Source: Herbaspirillum sp. WKF16 (lineage in GTDB: Bacteria > Pseudomonadota > Gammaproteobacteria > Burkholderiales > Burkholderiaceae_D). From it: DNA of 64,000 nt. The notes under the pieces were generated by a model. That model saw nothing but the letters and a program-made list of their open reading frames with translations. It was not told the origin of the DNA and did no database searches. The position numbers and the translations under genes are program-made. Shown one piece after another: positions 8,290-18,780 of this stretch. The stretch covers positions 3,658,001-3,722,000 of the forward strand of contig NZ_CP118632.1 of NCBI RefSeq assembly GCF_028993615.1. The letters run 5' to 3'. Each line of letters starts with the position of its first letter. Within the stretch, counting starts at the first letter, position 1.

Positions 8290-9411
8290 ATGCTCATAGA
8301 AACAACTTCCCTCGGCAACCCGGACATGAAATCCGCCTTCCCGCTCCTCGAGAGCTCTCACATCCTTATTTGTCGAACCGACAACATCGGCGACGTCGTC
8401 CTCACGCTGCCCATGGTGCAGCGCCTTCGCGAACTCGTGCCGGGGGCCAGGATCACCCTGCTGTGCCGCGCGTACGCCATGGATATCGCGCGCCTGTCCT
8501 GCGCCGTAGACGACGTGGTGGCGCTGGAAGAGATTGGAGACGACCCCGTAGCCCACCTGCGGCGCCTGGCGGTGGATACGATCATCTTCGCCCAACCCGA
8601 CAAGAAGCTGGCGCTGGCCGCCTTCCGTGCGGGCATCCCGAACCGCGTCGGCAACGCTCGGCAAAAACTTTACCTGATGCTGTTCTGCAACCGGCGCGTG
8701 CGCTTCAGCAAGAGGACTTCTCAGGATCACGAGGCCCAGATCAATTTCGAATTCCTCAGGCCCTTCGGATGCAACACCATCCCCACGCGGGAAGAGATTT
8801 CGGGCTACCAGCATTTCCTCCTGCCTGCGCCGAGCGCCGACATGATGCAGCTGCTGGATGCCGACCACTTTCACGTGATCTTCCATCCCTGTTCGAACGG
8901 GCACGGCCGCGAATGGCCCATCGGGCACTTCACCGAATTGGCAAGGCGGCTGGGCGACCATGGTGGAATCAAGATATGGCTGACCGGCAGCCCCGGCGAA
9001 GGCGAGTGGCTGAGGGCCAATGCGCCGGAGCTGCTCGCGCAGGCCCATGTCAACGACGTCTGCGGGCGCTTCTCGTTGGCCGAACTGGCCATATTCATCG
9101 ACGCTGCGGATGCACTGATTGCCAGCGGCACCGGCCCGCTGCATCTTTCCGGCGCGCTCGACCAGCGCACCATCGGACTGTTCCCGCCCACCCGTCCGAT
9201 GCATCCGGGCCGCTGGGCGGCGCTCGGCAGGCGCTCCATCAATCTCACCAGCCCCGAGGAAAACTGCGCCCACTGCGATTCGAACGCCGGGCGCACCTGC
9301 GCCTGCATGGCCGCCATCACACCGGAACGGGTGGGCGCCATCGTCGAGCAATGGCACAAGGAAGACGCCGCGCGGCCCATGCATCAAGCCGCCTTGTCGG
9401 CCGTTCGCTAG
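8290..9411 (+). CDS. Glycosyltransferase family 9 (heptosyltransferase-like), second copy
   Basis: 373-aa GT9 protein. The N-terminal ILICRTDNIGDVVLTLP is the family's acceptor-domain signature and FHPCSNGHGREWP begins the nucleotide-sugar domain, followed by ALIASGTGPLHLSGAL. Near the C-terminus is a cysteine cluster (ENCAHCDSNAGRTCACM), a pattern also seen in other heptosyltransferases. Likely a cytoplasmic LPS-core transferase. Start ATG 8290 is kept, with ATG at codon 13 (MKSAFPLL) as an alternative since neither has a strong ribosome site. It is only weakly similar to the GT9 gene after msbA, so not a recent duplicate. Confidence 0.82.
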   Translation: MLIETTSLGNPDMKSAFPLLESSHILICRTDNIGDVVLTLPMVQRLRELVPGARITLLCRAYAMDIARLSCAVDDVVALEEIGDDPVAHLRRLAVDTIIFAQPDKKLALAAFRAGIPNRVGNARQKLYLMLFCNRRVRFSKRTSQDHEAQINFEFLRPFGCNTIPTREEISGYQHFLLPAPSADMMQLLDADHFHVIFHPCSNGHGREWPIGHFTELARRLGDHGGIKIWLTGSPGEGEWLRANAPELLAQAHVNDVCGRFSLAELAIFIDAADALIASGTGPLHLSGALDQRTIGLFPPTRPMHPGRWAALGRRSINLTSPEENCAHCDSNAGRTCACMAAITPERVGAIVEQWHKEDAARPMHQAALSAVR

Positions 9412-9428
9412 GCGACGCACATCCGGAA

Positions 9429-9447
9429 GCGGCTGCGCCGCAGCCGC
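9429..9447. terminator. Short GC hairpin between convergent genes
   Basis: 8-bp perfect stem GCGGCTGC/GCAGCCGC with a 3-nt loop, lying in the 39-nt gap between the converging GT9 and ligase 2 genes. It has no clear T-run, so it is a weak terminator candidate. Confidence 0.3.
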
Positions 9448-9450
9448 CGC

Positions 9451-10710
9451 TTATGGACGCTCACCCTGGCGCGGCTGCGACCAGTCGGCCTTGCAGTTAT
9501 CCATGCACACCAGGAAGACGGCGAGGTTGATCGCATAGAATCCGTTGAGGATCACCCAGAAGAACATGACGTCGGTCAGGTCGAAGACCCAGAATCCCAG
9601 ACACAGCGTCACGCCCATTGCGGCATAACTGCGCACCCGCATGTCGGGATGGCGCAGCTCGCGGAAAAAATAAACCAGCGGCACGAGGTAGACCAGGAGC
9701 AATGCCGCCAGCCCGCCGATTCCCCACAGGGCCATCTGGAACAACATTCCATTGTGCGAGTGGGGCAGCTCCGCAATGCCCGGACTGGTCAGTTTTCTGG
9801 CCGCCAGGCGGTACAGTTCGGGCTTGAAGTTCTCACGACCGATGCCCAGCAAAGGATGCTCCTCGAACATGAGCCAGGAGGCGCGCCAGATATCCAGGCG
9901 TTGTCCTACCGAGGTGTCCCGGTTGGCGCCCGTGGCATAGTCGGCGAGATTGCTTTGCACTTCGTGCAAGCGTTCCCTCACCATCTCGCTTTGCGTGGCG
10001 GCCGCCCCCAGCAGGATCAGAGGAAACAAGGCGATGAGCACTTTCTGCCAGGGCCGCAGGTTCTTCAGATACCAGACGAAGAAGACCGCATAGAACGGCA
10101 ACACCAACCAGGTGCCTCGGGTCTTGATCATGAATGTCACATAGCAGGCCAGCGCGACGGCGAGCACCTTGGCCGCCAACAACAAGCGCCCGCGCTCCCC
10201 GCGCAGCGACACCAGCAGCCACACCGCCAGCAGCAGCGCCATGTTGGAGAATGCAATGCCCGCCATGAACCCCAGACTGCCGGTATTGGGCAGGCTGCCG
10301 CCCTCGGTGACCCGCCATGCCTTGACAAAGGCAAGCACGGCGGCGAGCACCCAGGCCCAACTCAGCCAGCTGCCTTTTTCGATGCGCACGCGCCGCACCG
10401 CGAAGAACACGAGGACGAATACGGCCAGACGCAGGGGCCTGTCGTAATCGCGGGAATTGAAGTCGCCCGTCCCGGCCTGGTGCAGCAGCACCGCGACGGC
10501 CGGCAAGGTCATGGCGAGAAACAGCGGCCAATAGCGGCGCCACGCAAGCGCGCGCGGGGCAGGCTGCAGGCGGGAAGGAGACAACAGGTCGATGACGCCG
10601 CACAATACCAGCAGGAACAGGCAGGTATTGGACAGGTCGGGCACGATCAGGGCCAGCGCCGAGAACAGCAACAGCAGCGCTCCGATGACATGATGGAAAG
10701 ACAACCTCAT
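9451..10710 (-). CDS. O-antigen ligase/polymerase family membrane protein (ligase 2)
   Basis: 419-aa polytopic membrane protein, paralogous to ligase 1. It keeps IKTRGTWLVLP after a helix and a periplasmic loop with GQRLDIWRASW, HPLLGIGRENF and LPHSHNGMLFQMALWGIGG, which matches the WaaL H[NSQ]x9GxxG motif exactly. It is therefore the better of the two candidates for an active ligase. Start ATG 10710 is chosen because hydrophobic sequence begins there and the longer frame would run back into dnaE. It follows dnaE by 46 nt on the same strand and may be read from it, but is functionally part of the glycan block. Confidence 0.83.
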   Translation of the reverse strand: MRLSFHHVIGALLLLFSALALIVPDLSNTCLFLLVLCGVIDLLSPSRLQPAPRALAWRRYWPLFLAMTLPAVAVLLHQAGTGDFNSRDYDRPLRLAVFVLVFFAVRRVRIEKGSWLSWAWVLAAVLAFVKAWRVTEGGSLPNTGSLGFMAGIAFSNMALLLAVWLLVSLRGERGRLLLAAKVLAVALACYVTFMIKTRGTWLVLPFYAVFFVWYLKNLRPWQKVLIALFPLILLGAAATQSEMVRERLHEVQSNLADYATGANRDTSVGQRLDIWRASWLMFEEHPLLGIGRENFKPELYRLAARKLTSPGIAELPHSHNGMLFQMALWGIGGLAALLLVYLVPLVYFFRELRHPDMRVRSYAAMGVTLCLGFWVFDLTDVMFFWVILNGFYAINLAVFLVCMDNCKADWSQPRQGERP

Positions 10711-10756
10711 CAACCGCGTCCTCCGGTTCCTGTCTCCAGGGATGGATTGGCGGCCC

Positions 10757-13700
10757 TCAATATTCCACCACCACCGCTTCCTTGCCGAACGACGCCGCCA
10801 GCGAACTCTGCAGGCTGTCGCTGGGGTTGACCCGCCACGCATCGCCCAGCACCACCTCGCAGCCGGCGTCCGGCTGCAGGTAGCGCATCACGAACGGCAG
10901 GCCCTGGTCCTGGCGGTGCGACGACAGCGCGTCGCGCAGCTGGTTGGCATCGACCGCCTTGTTGATCGACACCACCATGCGCACGCCGTACTGGATGCGC
11001 GCCGCGCCCAGGTCCATGACCTTCTCCGCCGAGACGCGCAGGCCGCCGTTGAAGCGGTCTTCAGAGACCTTGCCCTGCACCACCAGCAACTCGTCTTCCT
11101 TGATGATGTGCTTGAAGGGTTCGAACACCTCGTTGTAGATAGTGGCTTCGATCACGCCGGTGCCGTCGTCGAGCGTGCAGATCACGAGCTTGCCGCGCTG
11201 GGTCATCTGCACCCGCACGCCGGTGATGATGCCAGCCAGGCTGCGTGGTTCGCGCGACGGCTCCAGGCTGGAGATCTTGGTGCGCACGAAGCGCCGCACT
11301 TCCTTTTCGTAGGCCGAGAACAGGTGGCCCGAAAGATAGAAGCCCAGCGCGCCCTTCTCTTCGGTCAGGCGCTGCTTGTCGCTCCAGGCCGGGACCTGCA
11401 CGTATTCCAGCGGCGCCTCCAGGTCGCTGTCGTCGCCACCGAAGAGGCTGACCTGGTTGGCCGATTTCTCGGCCTGCTCGGCGCTTTCCCAGGCCAGGTT
11501 GACCGAGGCCTGCAGGATCGCGCGGTCGACCTTGAAGCAGTCGAAGGCGCCGGCGCGGATCAGCGAGTCGATGGTGCGCCGGTTGATCTGCTTCTTGTCG
11601 ACGCGCTTGGCGAAGTCGAACAGGTCCTTGAACGGGCCGTCCTTGCGCGCTTCCAGGATGGATTCGATGGCGTTCTGGCCGGCGCCCTTGACCGCGCCCA
11701 GGCCGTAGCGCACATGCGCGGCCTTCTTGCCGGCCTCGGCCACCGGCATGAAGCGGTAGTCGGATTTGTTGATGTCCGGCGGCAGGATGGTCAGCTTGCA
11801 GATATCGATCGCGTCTTCGATCAGGATCTTGACCTTGTCCGTGTCTTCCATGGCCAGCGACAAGTTGGCGGCCATGAACGCGGCGGGATGGTGGGCCTTG
11901 AGGTAGGCCGTGTAGTACGACAGCAGCGCATAGGCGGCGGCGTGCGACTTGTTGAAGCCGTAGCCCGCGAACTTTTCCATCAAGTCGAAGATCTCGTCGG
12001 CCTTCTCGGTGGACAGCCCGTTCTTGGCCGCGCCTTCGCGGAACAGTTCGCGGTGCTTGGCCATCTCCTCGGCCTTCTTCTTGCCCATCGCCCGGCGCAG
12101 CAAGTCGGCGCCGCCCAGCGAGTAGCCGCCGATCACCTGCGCCATCTGCATCACCTGCTCCTGGTAGACCATGATGCCGTAGGTCTCGGAGAGGATGCCT
12201 TCCGTACGCGGGTCCGGATAGTCGAAGGCTTCGCCGTGCTTGCGCTTGCAGAAGTCGGGGATCAGGTCCATCGGGCCCGGACGGTACAGCGCCACCAGCG
12301 CGATGATGTCCTCGAAGCGGTCGGGGCGCGCGTCCTTCAGCATGCCTTGCATGCCGCGGCTTTCAAGCTGGAACACGGCGACCGTCTTGGCCTTGGTCAG
12401 CAGCTCGTAGGAGGCGCGGTCGTTCAGGGGCAGCGTTTCCAGCTCGAAGCCGGCATTGGCCGGGTCGAGCATGCGGATGTAGCGCACCGCGCGGTCGAGG
12501 ATGGTCAGCGTGGTCAGGCCCAGGAAGTCAAACTTCACCAGGCCGACGGCCTCCACGTCATCCTTGTCGTACTGCGACACCACGCCGGCGTCGCCGCCCT
12601 GGGTATACAGCGGGCAGAAGTCGGTCAGCTTGCCGGGGGCGATCAGCACGCCGCCGGCGTGCATGCCGATGTTGCGGGCGATGCCTTCGACCTGCTGGGC
12701 CAGGCCCATCAGCTGCTTCACTTCCTCTTCGTTCTCCAGGCGCTCCTTGAGCAGCGGCTCCTCCTCGATGGCGTCGGCCAGCGTCACCAGCTTGCCGGGC
12801 TTGAACGGGATCAGCTTGGAAATGCCGTCGCAGAAGTTGTAGCCGAGGTCGAGCACGCGGCCGACGTCGCGCACCGCGCCCTTGGCCGCCATGGTGCCAA
12901 AGGTGGCGATCTGCGAGACCGCCTCCTTGCCGTAGCGGTCCTTCACGTACTGGATCACGCGGTCGCGCCCTTCCTGGCAGAAGTCGATGTCGAAGTCGGG
13001 CATCGAGACGCGCTCGGGGTTCAGGAAGCGTTCGAACAGCAGGTTGTAGCGCAGCGGGTCGAGGTCGGTGATCAGCAGGCAGTAGGCCACCAGCGAGCCG
13101 GCGCCGGAGCCCCGGCCGGGGCCGACCGGCACGCCGTTGTTCTTGGCCCACTGGATGAAGTCGGCCACGATCAGGAAGTAGCCCGGGAACTTCATCTTGA
13201 TGATGGTGTTGTTCTCGAACTCCAGGCGCGCCTCGTAGCGCGGGCGCTGCTTCTGGCGTTCGGCTTCGTCCGGGAACAGGTGCTTGAGGCGATCCTCCAG
13301 GCCGGCCTTGGTCTGGGCCACCAGGAAGTCGTCGATGGTCATGCCATCCGGCGTGGGGAAGTCAGGCAGCTGCGGCTTGCCCAGCTGCAGCACCAGGTTG
13401 CAGCGCTTGGCGATTTCCACGCTGTTGGCGAGGGCGCCCGGCAGGTCGGCGAACAGCTCGGCCATCTCGGCCTGCGACTTGAAGTACTGCTGGTCGTTGA
13501 AGCGGCGCACGCGGCGCGCGTTGGCCATGATCTCGCCCTCGGCGATGCAGGTGCGCGCTTCGTGGGCGATGAATTCCCCGGCGCTCTGGAACTGGACCGG
13601 GTGCGTGGCCACGCTGGGCAAGCCCAACCTGGCGCCCAGCGCCACGGTCTGGCGCACCTGCATTTCCATGTTGGCCTGGCCGGCGCGCTGCAGCTCGAGG

Positions 13701-14215
13701 TAGTAGGCGCCGGGGAATATCTCCGCCCAGCGGCTGGCGCATTGCTCGGCCAGCGCCAGGTTGCCGTTGTCGATCGCCTGGCCGACGTCGCCCATGGACG
13801 CGCCGGACAGCGCGATCAGGCCGTTGCCGCCTTCCTGGCGGCGCAGCGCGTCCAGCCATTCCATGCGCACTTCGGCGCGGCCCTTGTACTGGTTGCTGAG
13901 CCAGGCTTCGGAGAGCAGCTCGCACAGCTGCAGGTAGCCTTGCCGGTTCTTGATCAGCACCAGCAGGCGCGAGGGCTTCTCGCGGTCGGCGTCGTTGGTG
14001 ATCCAGAGGTCGCAGCCGGCGATGGGCTTGACGCCCTTGCCGCGCGCTTCCTTGTAGAAGCGCACCATGCAGAACAGGTTGGACAGGTCGGTGATGGCCA
14101 TGGCGGCCTGGCCATCCTTGGCGGCGGCCTTGACGATGTCGTCGATGCGCACCAGGCCGTCGACGATGGAGTACTCCGAATGCATCCGGAGGTGTACGAA
14201 TTGCGGTGTAGTCAT
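10757..14215 (-). CDS. dnaE: DNA polymerase III, alpha subunit
   Basis: Replicative polymerase catalytic subunit, 1152 aa, full length for the DnaE1 class. An N-terminal PHP domain (about residues 5-270, FVHLRMHSEYS) is followed by the palm with catalytic aspartates in MPDFDIDFC (about 404-410), fingers, the tandem helix-hairpin-helix region and a C-terminal OB fold (about 995-1060, IITGVRVQMTQRGK). It works in the replisome with the epsilon and beta subunits. The C-terminus ends shortly after the tau-binding region. ATG 14215 starts directly before the PHP motif. Confidence 0.98.
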   Translation of the reverse strand: MTTPQFVHLRMHSEYSIVDGLVRIDDIVKAAAKDGQAAMAITDLSNLFCMVRFYKEARGKGVKPIAGCDLWITNDADREKPSRLLVLIKNRQGYLQLCELLSEAWLSNQYKGRAEVRMEWLDALRRQEGGNGLIALSGASMGDVGQAIDNGNLALAEQCASRWAEIFPGAYYLELQRAGQANMEMQVRQTVALGARLGLPSVATHPVQFQSAGEFIAHEARTCIAEGEIMANARRVRRFNDQQYFKSQAEMAELFADLPGALANSVEIAKRCNLVLQLGKPQLPDFPTPDGMTIDDFLVAQTKAGLEDRLKHLFPDEAERQKQRPRYEARLEFENNTIIKMKFPGYFLIVADFIQWAKNNGVPVGPGRGSGAGSLVAYCLLITDLDPLRYNLLFERFLNPERVSMPDFDIDFCQEGRDRVIQYVKDRYGKEAVSQIATFGTMAAKGAVRDVGRVLDLGYNFCDGISKLIPFKPGKLVTLADAIEEEPLLKERLENEEEVKQLMGLAQQVEGIARNIGMHAGGVLIAPGKLTDFCPLYTQGGDAGVVSQYDKDDVEAVGLVKFDFLGLTTLTILDRAVRYIRMLDPANAGFELETLPLNDRASYELLTKAKTVAVFQLESRGMQGMLKDARPDRFEDIIALVALYRPGPMDLIPDFCKRKHGEAFDYPDPRTEGILSETYGIMVYQEQVMQMAQVIGGYSLGGADLLRRAMGKKKAEEMAKHRELFREGAAKNGLSTEKADEIFDLMEKFAGYGFNKSHAAAYALLSYYTAYLKAHHPAAFMAANLSLAMEDTDKVKILIEDAIDICKLTILPPDINKSDYRFMPVAEAGKKAAHVRYGLGAVKGAGQNAIESILEARKDGPFKDLFDFAKRVDKKQINRRTIDSLIRAGAFDCFKVDRAILQASVNLAWESAEQAEKSANQVSLFGGDDSDLEAPLEYVQVPAWSDKQRLTEEKGALGFYLSGHLFSAYEKEVRRFVRTKISSLEPSREPRSLAGIITGVRVQMTQRGKLVICTLDDGTGVIEATIYNEVFEPFKHIIKEDELLVVQGKVSEDRFNGGLRVSAEKVMDLGAARIQYGVRMVVSINKAVDANQLRDALSSHRQDQGLPFVMRYLQPDAGCEVVLGDAWRVNPSDSLQSSLAASFGKEAVVVEY

Positions 14216-14378
14216 GGGGCCACATTTTACCGGAGGTTGGGATGCCGGCCCGGCCTGATTAAGCCGATTTGCAGTCGTCAGATCGCGCTTGACAGCATGC
14301 GCCCGATCGCCTTTCCCGAGCGCATTTGATTTGCCTCAGTGTATGGGCAAATAGCTGCGGGGATGGGGCTCGCGCGTA

Positions 14379-14384
14379 TATAAT
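14379..14384 (+). promoter_or_regulatory. Candidate -10 box for trhO
   Basis: A consensus TATAAT lies 32 nt before the trhO start codon, giving a short leader. The -35 position 17 nt upstream is GC-rich and poor. The dnaE-trhO gap is only 201 nt, so this is the likeliest trhO promoter. Confidence 0.45.
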
Positions 14385-14416
14385 GCTGACAATTCAAAGA
14401 CTTAGAGCAAAGAACC

Positions 14417-15298
14417 ATGCAGTCCCCGGATACACCTTACGTCAACATCGCCGCCTACAAATTCATCAGCTTCGACGACACCGCCGAGAAGCGCGCCGAA
14501 TTCCTCGCGGTTTGCCAAAACAACAACCTGCGCGGCACCATCCTGCTCACGCCCGAAGGCATCAACATGTTCCTGGCCGGCCTGCGCCACGAAATCGATG
14601 CCTACCTGGCCTGGCTGCGCGCCGATGCGCGCTTCGCCGACATCATCGTCAAGGAAAGTTATTCCGAGAAGCAGCCCTTCACGCGCATGCTGGTCAAGCT
14701 CAAGGCCGAGATCATCACGATGAAGCACCCGCTGATCAAGCCGGAGGAAGGCCGCGCGCCCTTCGTCGAAGCCCGTGACCTGAAGCGCTGGCTGGACCAG
14801 GGCCACGACGACAACGGCAAGCCGGTGGTCATGGTCGATACCCGCAACGGCTTTGAAGTCGACGTCGGCACCTTCGACAACACGGTCGACTACCGCATCG
14901 CCAAGTTCACCGAGTTTCCACAGGTCATCGAGGAGCACAAGGCCGACTTCGAGGGCAAGACCGTGGTCACCTTCTGCACCGGCGGCATTCGCTGCGAGAA
15001 GGCCGCGATCCACATGCAGAACATCGGCTACGACAGCGTCTACCAGCTCGAAGGCGGCATCCTCAAGTATTTTGAAGAGGTCGGCGGCGCGCACTATACC
15101 GGCGACTGCTTCGTGTTCGACTACCGCACCGCGCTGAGCCCGGACCTGAAGGAAAGCCAGACCGCGCAGTGCTTCGCCTGCCGCGCCGTGGTCACCCCGC
15201 GCGAGCAGCTGTCGCCGGATTACGTGCCGGGAAAATCGTGCCCGCATTGCGCGCCCAAGCAGCGCGCCGCGGCTGAAAGCGCCGGCGCGCCTGCCTGA
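14417..15298 (+). CDS. trhO: tRNA uridine 5-oxyacetic acid pathway hydroxylase TrhO (rhodanese family)
   Basis: 293-aa rhodanese-domain protein of the YceA/UPF0176 family. In E. coli TrhO makes 5-hydroxyuridine at position 34 of certain tRNAs using O2. An N-terminal ferredoxin-like domain (residues 1-110) precedes the rhodanese domain, whose active loop is [10 protein letters not shown] with the catalytic cysteine at about C187. A C-terminal tail with CFACR and SCPHCAPK forms two CxxC pairs that may bind zinc. It is somewhat shorter than the E. coli protein (about 350 aa). It is a monocistronic unit ended by a strong terminator. Confidence 0.9.
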   Translation: MQSPDTPYVNIAAYKFISFDDTAEKRAEFLAVCQNNNLRGTILLTPEGINMFLAGLRHEIDAYLAWLRADARFADIIVKESYSEKQPFTRMLVKLKAEIITMKHPLIKPEEGRAPFVEARDLKRWLDQGHDDNGKPVVMVDTRNGFEVDVGTFDNTVDYRIAKFTEFPQVIEEHKADFEGKTVVTFCTGGIRCEKAAIHMQNIGYDSVYQLEGGILKYFEEVGGAHYTGDCFVFDYRTALSPDLKESQTAQCFACRAVVTPREQLSPDYVPGKSCPHCAPKQRAAAESAGAPA

Positions 15299-15331
15299 TC
15301 CCGCCGACGTTCGCCGCGCCACGCCGGCAAT

Positions 15332-15361
15332 AAAAAAGCCCACCATCCGGTGGGCTTTTTT
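15332..15361. terminator. Bidirectional terminator between trhO and the flavodoxin-like gene
   Basis: 13-bp stem AAAAAAGCCCACC/GGTGGGCTTTTTT with an ATCC loop. A- and T-runs on both sides let it serve the converging genes. Confidence 0.9.
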
Positions 15362-15382
15362 GCATACGGGAAAATCGCAGGC

Positions 15383-15958
15383 TTACTTCTTGAAGCGGAT
15401 CGCGGTTTCCACCACGCGCTTGCCGAACAGCTTGGCGGTTTCCAGGTCGCCCGGCAGCGGGCCTTCTTCCGGCGAGGAGTCCGACGGGCTTTGCGCCATC
15501 AGGCCCGAGAAGGAACCGACGAAGTTGATGTCGTTGCGCTGCGCTGCCTTGCTGTTGGCGGGCATCAGGCCGGTGCCGACCCACACCATGCTTTGCTGCA
15601 TGCCCAGCGTGAACAGGTAGTGCAGGGTCGACAGCTTGTCGCCGTTCATGGTCGCCGAGTTGGTGAAGCCGGCGCCGATCTTGTCCTTCCACTTCTGGCT
15701 GAACCAGGGCTTGGAGGTGGCGTCGGCGAACTTCTTGAATTGCCACGACACGCTGCCCATGTAGGTCGGCGAGCCGAAGATGATGGCGTCGGCGGCGTCC
15801 AGCGCGGCCCATTCGGCGTCGGTGATGTTGCCCTCGGCATTGATGGCGATCAGCTCGACGCTGGCGCCGGCGACGGCTGCCGCGCCGGCCTGCACGGCTT
15901 CGGCTTGCTTCTTGGTGTGGCCGTAGCCGGAATGATAGACGATGGCGACTTTGGTCAT
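15383..15958 (-). CDS. Flavodoxin-family NAD(P)H-dependent oxidoreductase (WrbA-like)
   Basis: 191-aa cytoplasmic flavoprotein. KVAIVYHSGYGHTKKQAE is the phosphate-binding loop of the flavodoxin/WrbA superfamily, and FGSPTYMGSVSWQFK is the second FMN loop. WrbA-type enzymes reduce quinones to hydroquinones with NAD(P)H. It lies 85 nt downstream of the pirin gene on the same strand; pirins of the YhhW type act on quinone-like substrates, so the pair may form a small redox or xenobiotic-response operon controlled by the divergent LysR gene. The substrate is not determined. Confidence 0.82.
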   Translation of the reverse strand: MTKVAIVYHSGYGHTKKQAEAVQAGAAAVAGASVELIAINAEGNITDAEWAALDAADAIIFGSPTYMGSVSWQFKKFADATSKPWFSQKWKDKIGAGFTNSATMNGDKLSTLHYLFTLGMQQSMVWVGTGLMPANSKAAQRNDINFVGSFSGLMAQSPSDSSPEEGPLPGDLETAKLFGKRVVETAIRFKK

Positions 15959-16043
15959 GATGGCTGTTCCTTGTCTCTAGAGAGTGTGGATGTGGAAAAA
16001 ACCGCCGGTGTGATCGGTACCGGCGGGTGTTGCGAAAAACAAC

Positions 16044-16745
<702 letters not shown>

Positions 16746-16892
16746 GTCAACACCTCTTTCTTGAAAGCTGTACGCCTCGGGATTGATTCGTACAAATTGT
16801 TGTCGATGTGCTCACTATAGGCACTATCTTTTGCCGACATAAGGGCTAAAATCCGTAGGGTTTATTCAAAAAATTTAAACAAGAGAAATCGA

Positions 16893-17831
16893 ATGAATCT
16901 GACCCTGGAATCCCTGCTGATCCTCGACATGATCGACCGCAAAGGCAGCTTCGCCGCCGCCGCGGTGGCGCTGGACCGCGTGCCCTCGGCGCTGACCTAC
17001 AGCGTGCGCAAGCTGGAAGACGACCTCGACGTGCTGCTGTTCGACCGCCGCGGCCACCGCGCGCAGCTCACGCCGGCCGGCCAGCAGCTGCTGCAGGAGG
17101 GGCGCCACCTGCTGCTGGCGGCCAACGACCTGGAGCAGCGCGTCAAGCGCACCGCCACCGGCCGCGAGACCGAGCTGCACATCGTGCTCAACAGCCTGAT
17201 TCCCTTCGACAAGATGCTGCCCATCATCGACGCCTTCGACCGCGAGCAGTCGGGCACCCAGCTGCGCTTCACGCCCGGGGTACTGACCGGCGCCTGGGAG
17301 AAGCTGATCGAGGGGCGCGCCAACCTGGTCATCGGCGTGACGCTGGACGGGCCGGAAGTGGTGCGCACCAGCGGCCGCTTCCAGATGCAGGATCTGGGCG
17401 CGGTGGATTGGGTCTTCGCGGTCGCGCCCGGCCATCCGCTGGCCGACGCGCCCGAACCGCTGCCGGCCGAGCTGGTGCGTTCGTACCGGGCCATCGCCGT
17501 GGGCGACAACAGCCAGTCGTTGCCGACCCTGACCATGGGCCTGCTGTCGGGCCAGGAGACGCTGACGGTAGCCACCGTCGCCGACAAGCTGGAAGCGCAA
17601 CTGGCGGGACTGGGCTGCGGCCACCTGCCGCGCATCTGGGCCGCGCCCCACCTGGCCAGCGGCGCGCTGGTGGAGAAGCAGACGCTGGCCGCCAAACCCA
17701 ACGACAATTTCATGGTGGCCTGGCCCAAGGCGGAACAGGGCAAGTCGCTGAAGTGGTTCATCAACTATCTGGCGCGGCCCGACGTGCGGCAATCGCTGAT
17801 CGGCCCGGTCGCCGCCAGCGTCAAGGCATGA
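16893..17831 (+). CDS. LysR-family transcriptional regulator
   Basis: 312-aa LysR-type regulator: N-terminal winged helix-turn-helix ([20 protein letters not shown], residues about 4-60) and a periplasmic-binding-like effector domain (about 90-300). LysR proteins usually control a divergent gene and themselves from the shared spacer, so the pirin/WrbA-like pair is the likely target. The spacer 16746-16892 holds AT-rich sequence suited to promoters on both strands. The stop overlaps the gluQ start (ATGA), an odd coupling of a regulator with a tRNA-modification gene that may be only transcriptional convenience. Confidence 0.9.
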   Translation: MNLTLESLLILDMIDRKGSFAAAAVALDRVPSALTYSVRKLEDDLDVLLFDRRGHRAQLTPAGQQLLQEGRHLLLAANDLEQRVKRTATGRETELHIVLNSLIPFDKMLPIIDAFDREQSGTQLRFTPGVLTGAWEKLIEGRANLVIGVTLDGPEVVRTSGRFQMQDLGAVDWVFAVAPGHPLADAPEPLPAELVRSYRAIAVGDNSQSLPTLTMGLLSGQETLTVATVADKLEAQLAGLGCGHLPRIWAAPHLASGALVEKQTLAAKPNDNFMVAWPKAEQGKSLKWFINYLARPDVRQSLIGPVAASVKA

Positions 17832-18718
17832 GCATGGCCGGCGACTACGTCGGGCGCTTCGCGCCCTCGCCTTCCGGCCCGCTGCACGCAGGCTCGCTGG
17901 TGGCGGCGCTGGCCAGCTTCCTGGATGCGCGCGTGCATGGCGGGCGCTGGCTGCTGAGGATAGAAGACATCGATGAAACCCGCACCGTGCCCGGGGCGGC
18001 GGAAGATATCGCCAACGCGCTGGCGGCGCTGGACATGCATTCGGATGGCCCGGTGCTGGTGCAGAGCCAACGCAAGCACCGCTATCAAGCCGCGCGCGAC
18101 AAGCTGGGCGCGCTGGCCTACCCCTGCGGCTGCAGCCGCAAGGAGATCGCCGACTCGCGCGTGGGCACGGCCAGCGACGGCGCGGCCATCTATCCCGGCA
18201 CCTGCCGCGGCGGCCTGGCGCCCGGCAAGACGGCGCGCACGCTGCGGCTGCGCGTACCCGACGCCGGCGCCGAGGGGGAGCTGGTGCGCTTCGACGACCG
18301 CTGGCTGGGGCCGCAATCGCAGCACCTCGCGGCCGAGGCGGGCGACTTCGTGCTGCAGCGGGCCGACGGCTTCTGGGCCTATCAACTGGCGGTGGTGGTG
18401 GACGACGCCGAGCAAGGCGTCACCGACATCGTGCGCGGCGCCGACCTGCTGGACTCGACCGCGCGCCAGATCTACCTGCAGCGGCAACTCGGGTATCCGA
18501 CGCCGCGCTACCTGCACCTGCCCTTGCTGACCAACGCCACGGGGGAAAAATTCTCGAAGCAGAACGGCGCCCAGGCGCTCGACCTCGCCCGGCCGCTGGA
18601 CGAACTGCAGCGTGCCGCCGGTTTCCTCGGGCTCGATACGCGCGCGGCGCAAGACCGCCAGGCGTTCTGGACGCTGGCGCTGGCCGGCTGGGATACGCGT
18701 TTCGGTCCGCGGCGATAA
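17828..18718 (+). CDS. gluQ: Glutamyl-Q tRNA(Asp) synthetase
   Basis: 296-aa truncated GluRS paralogue that attaches glutamate to queuosine-34 of tRNA(Asp). It has the HIGH-like motif in [18 protein letters not shown], the zinc-binding CGC...C set ([10 protein letters not shown] and YPGTCR), and the KMSKS-like [10 protein letters not shown]. It lacks the anticodon-binding domain of GluRS, as expected. The start at 17828 overlaps the LysR stop; ATG 17834 two codons on is equally possible. A bidirectional terminator follows. Confidence 0.95.
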   Translation: MSMAGDYVGRFAPSPSGPLHAGSLVAALASFLDARVHGGRWLLRIEDIDETRTVPGAAEDIANALAALDMHSDGPVLVQSQRKHRYQAARDKLGALAYPCGCSRKEIADSRVGTASDGAAIYPGTCRGGLAPGKTARTLRLRVPDAGAEGELVRFDDRWLGPQSQHLAAEAGDFVLQRADGFWAYQLAVVVDDAEQGVTDIVRGADLLDSTARQIYLQRQLGYPTPRYLHLPLLTNATGEKFSKQNGAQALDLARPLDELQRAAGFLGLDTRAAQDRQAFWTLALAGWDTRFGPRR

Positions 18719-18733
18719 TCCGCTGCGGCCACA

Positions 18734-18760
18734 AAAAAGCCCGCGCGATGCGGGCTTTTT
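18734..18760. terminator. Bidirectional terminator between gluQ and the RhlE-type helicase
   Basis: 11-bp stem AAAAAGCCCGC/GCGGGCTTTTT with a GCGAT loop, between converging genes. Confidence 0.88.
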
Positions 18761-18780
18761 CATGGGGACGCGAATCCGGA

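Noticed and set aside
10742..14329. 1195-codon open frame antisense to dnaE
   Set aside because: A product of high-GC codon bias; composition is Val/Gly/Asp/Gln/His-rich as in antisense frames, and dnaE is intact on the other strand.
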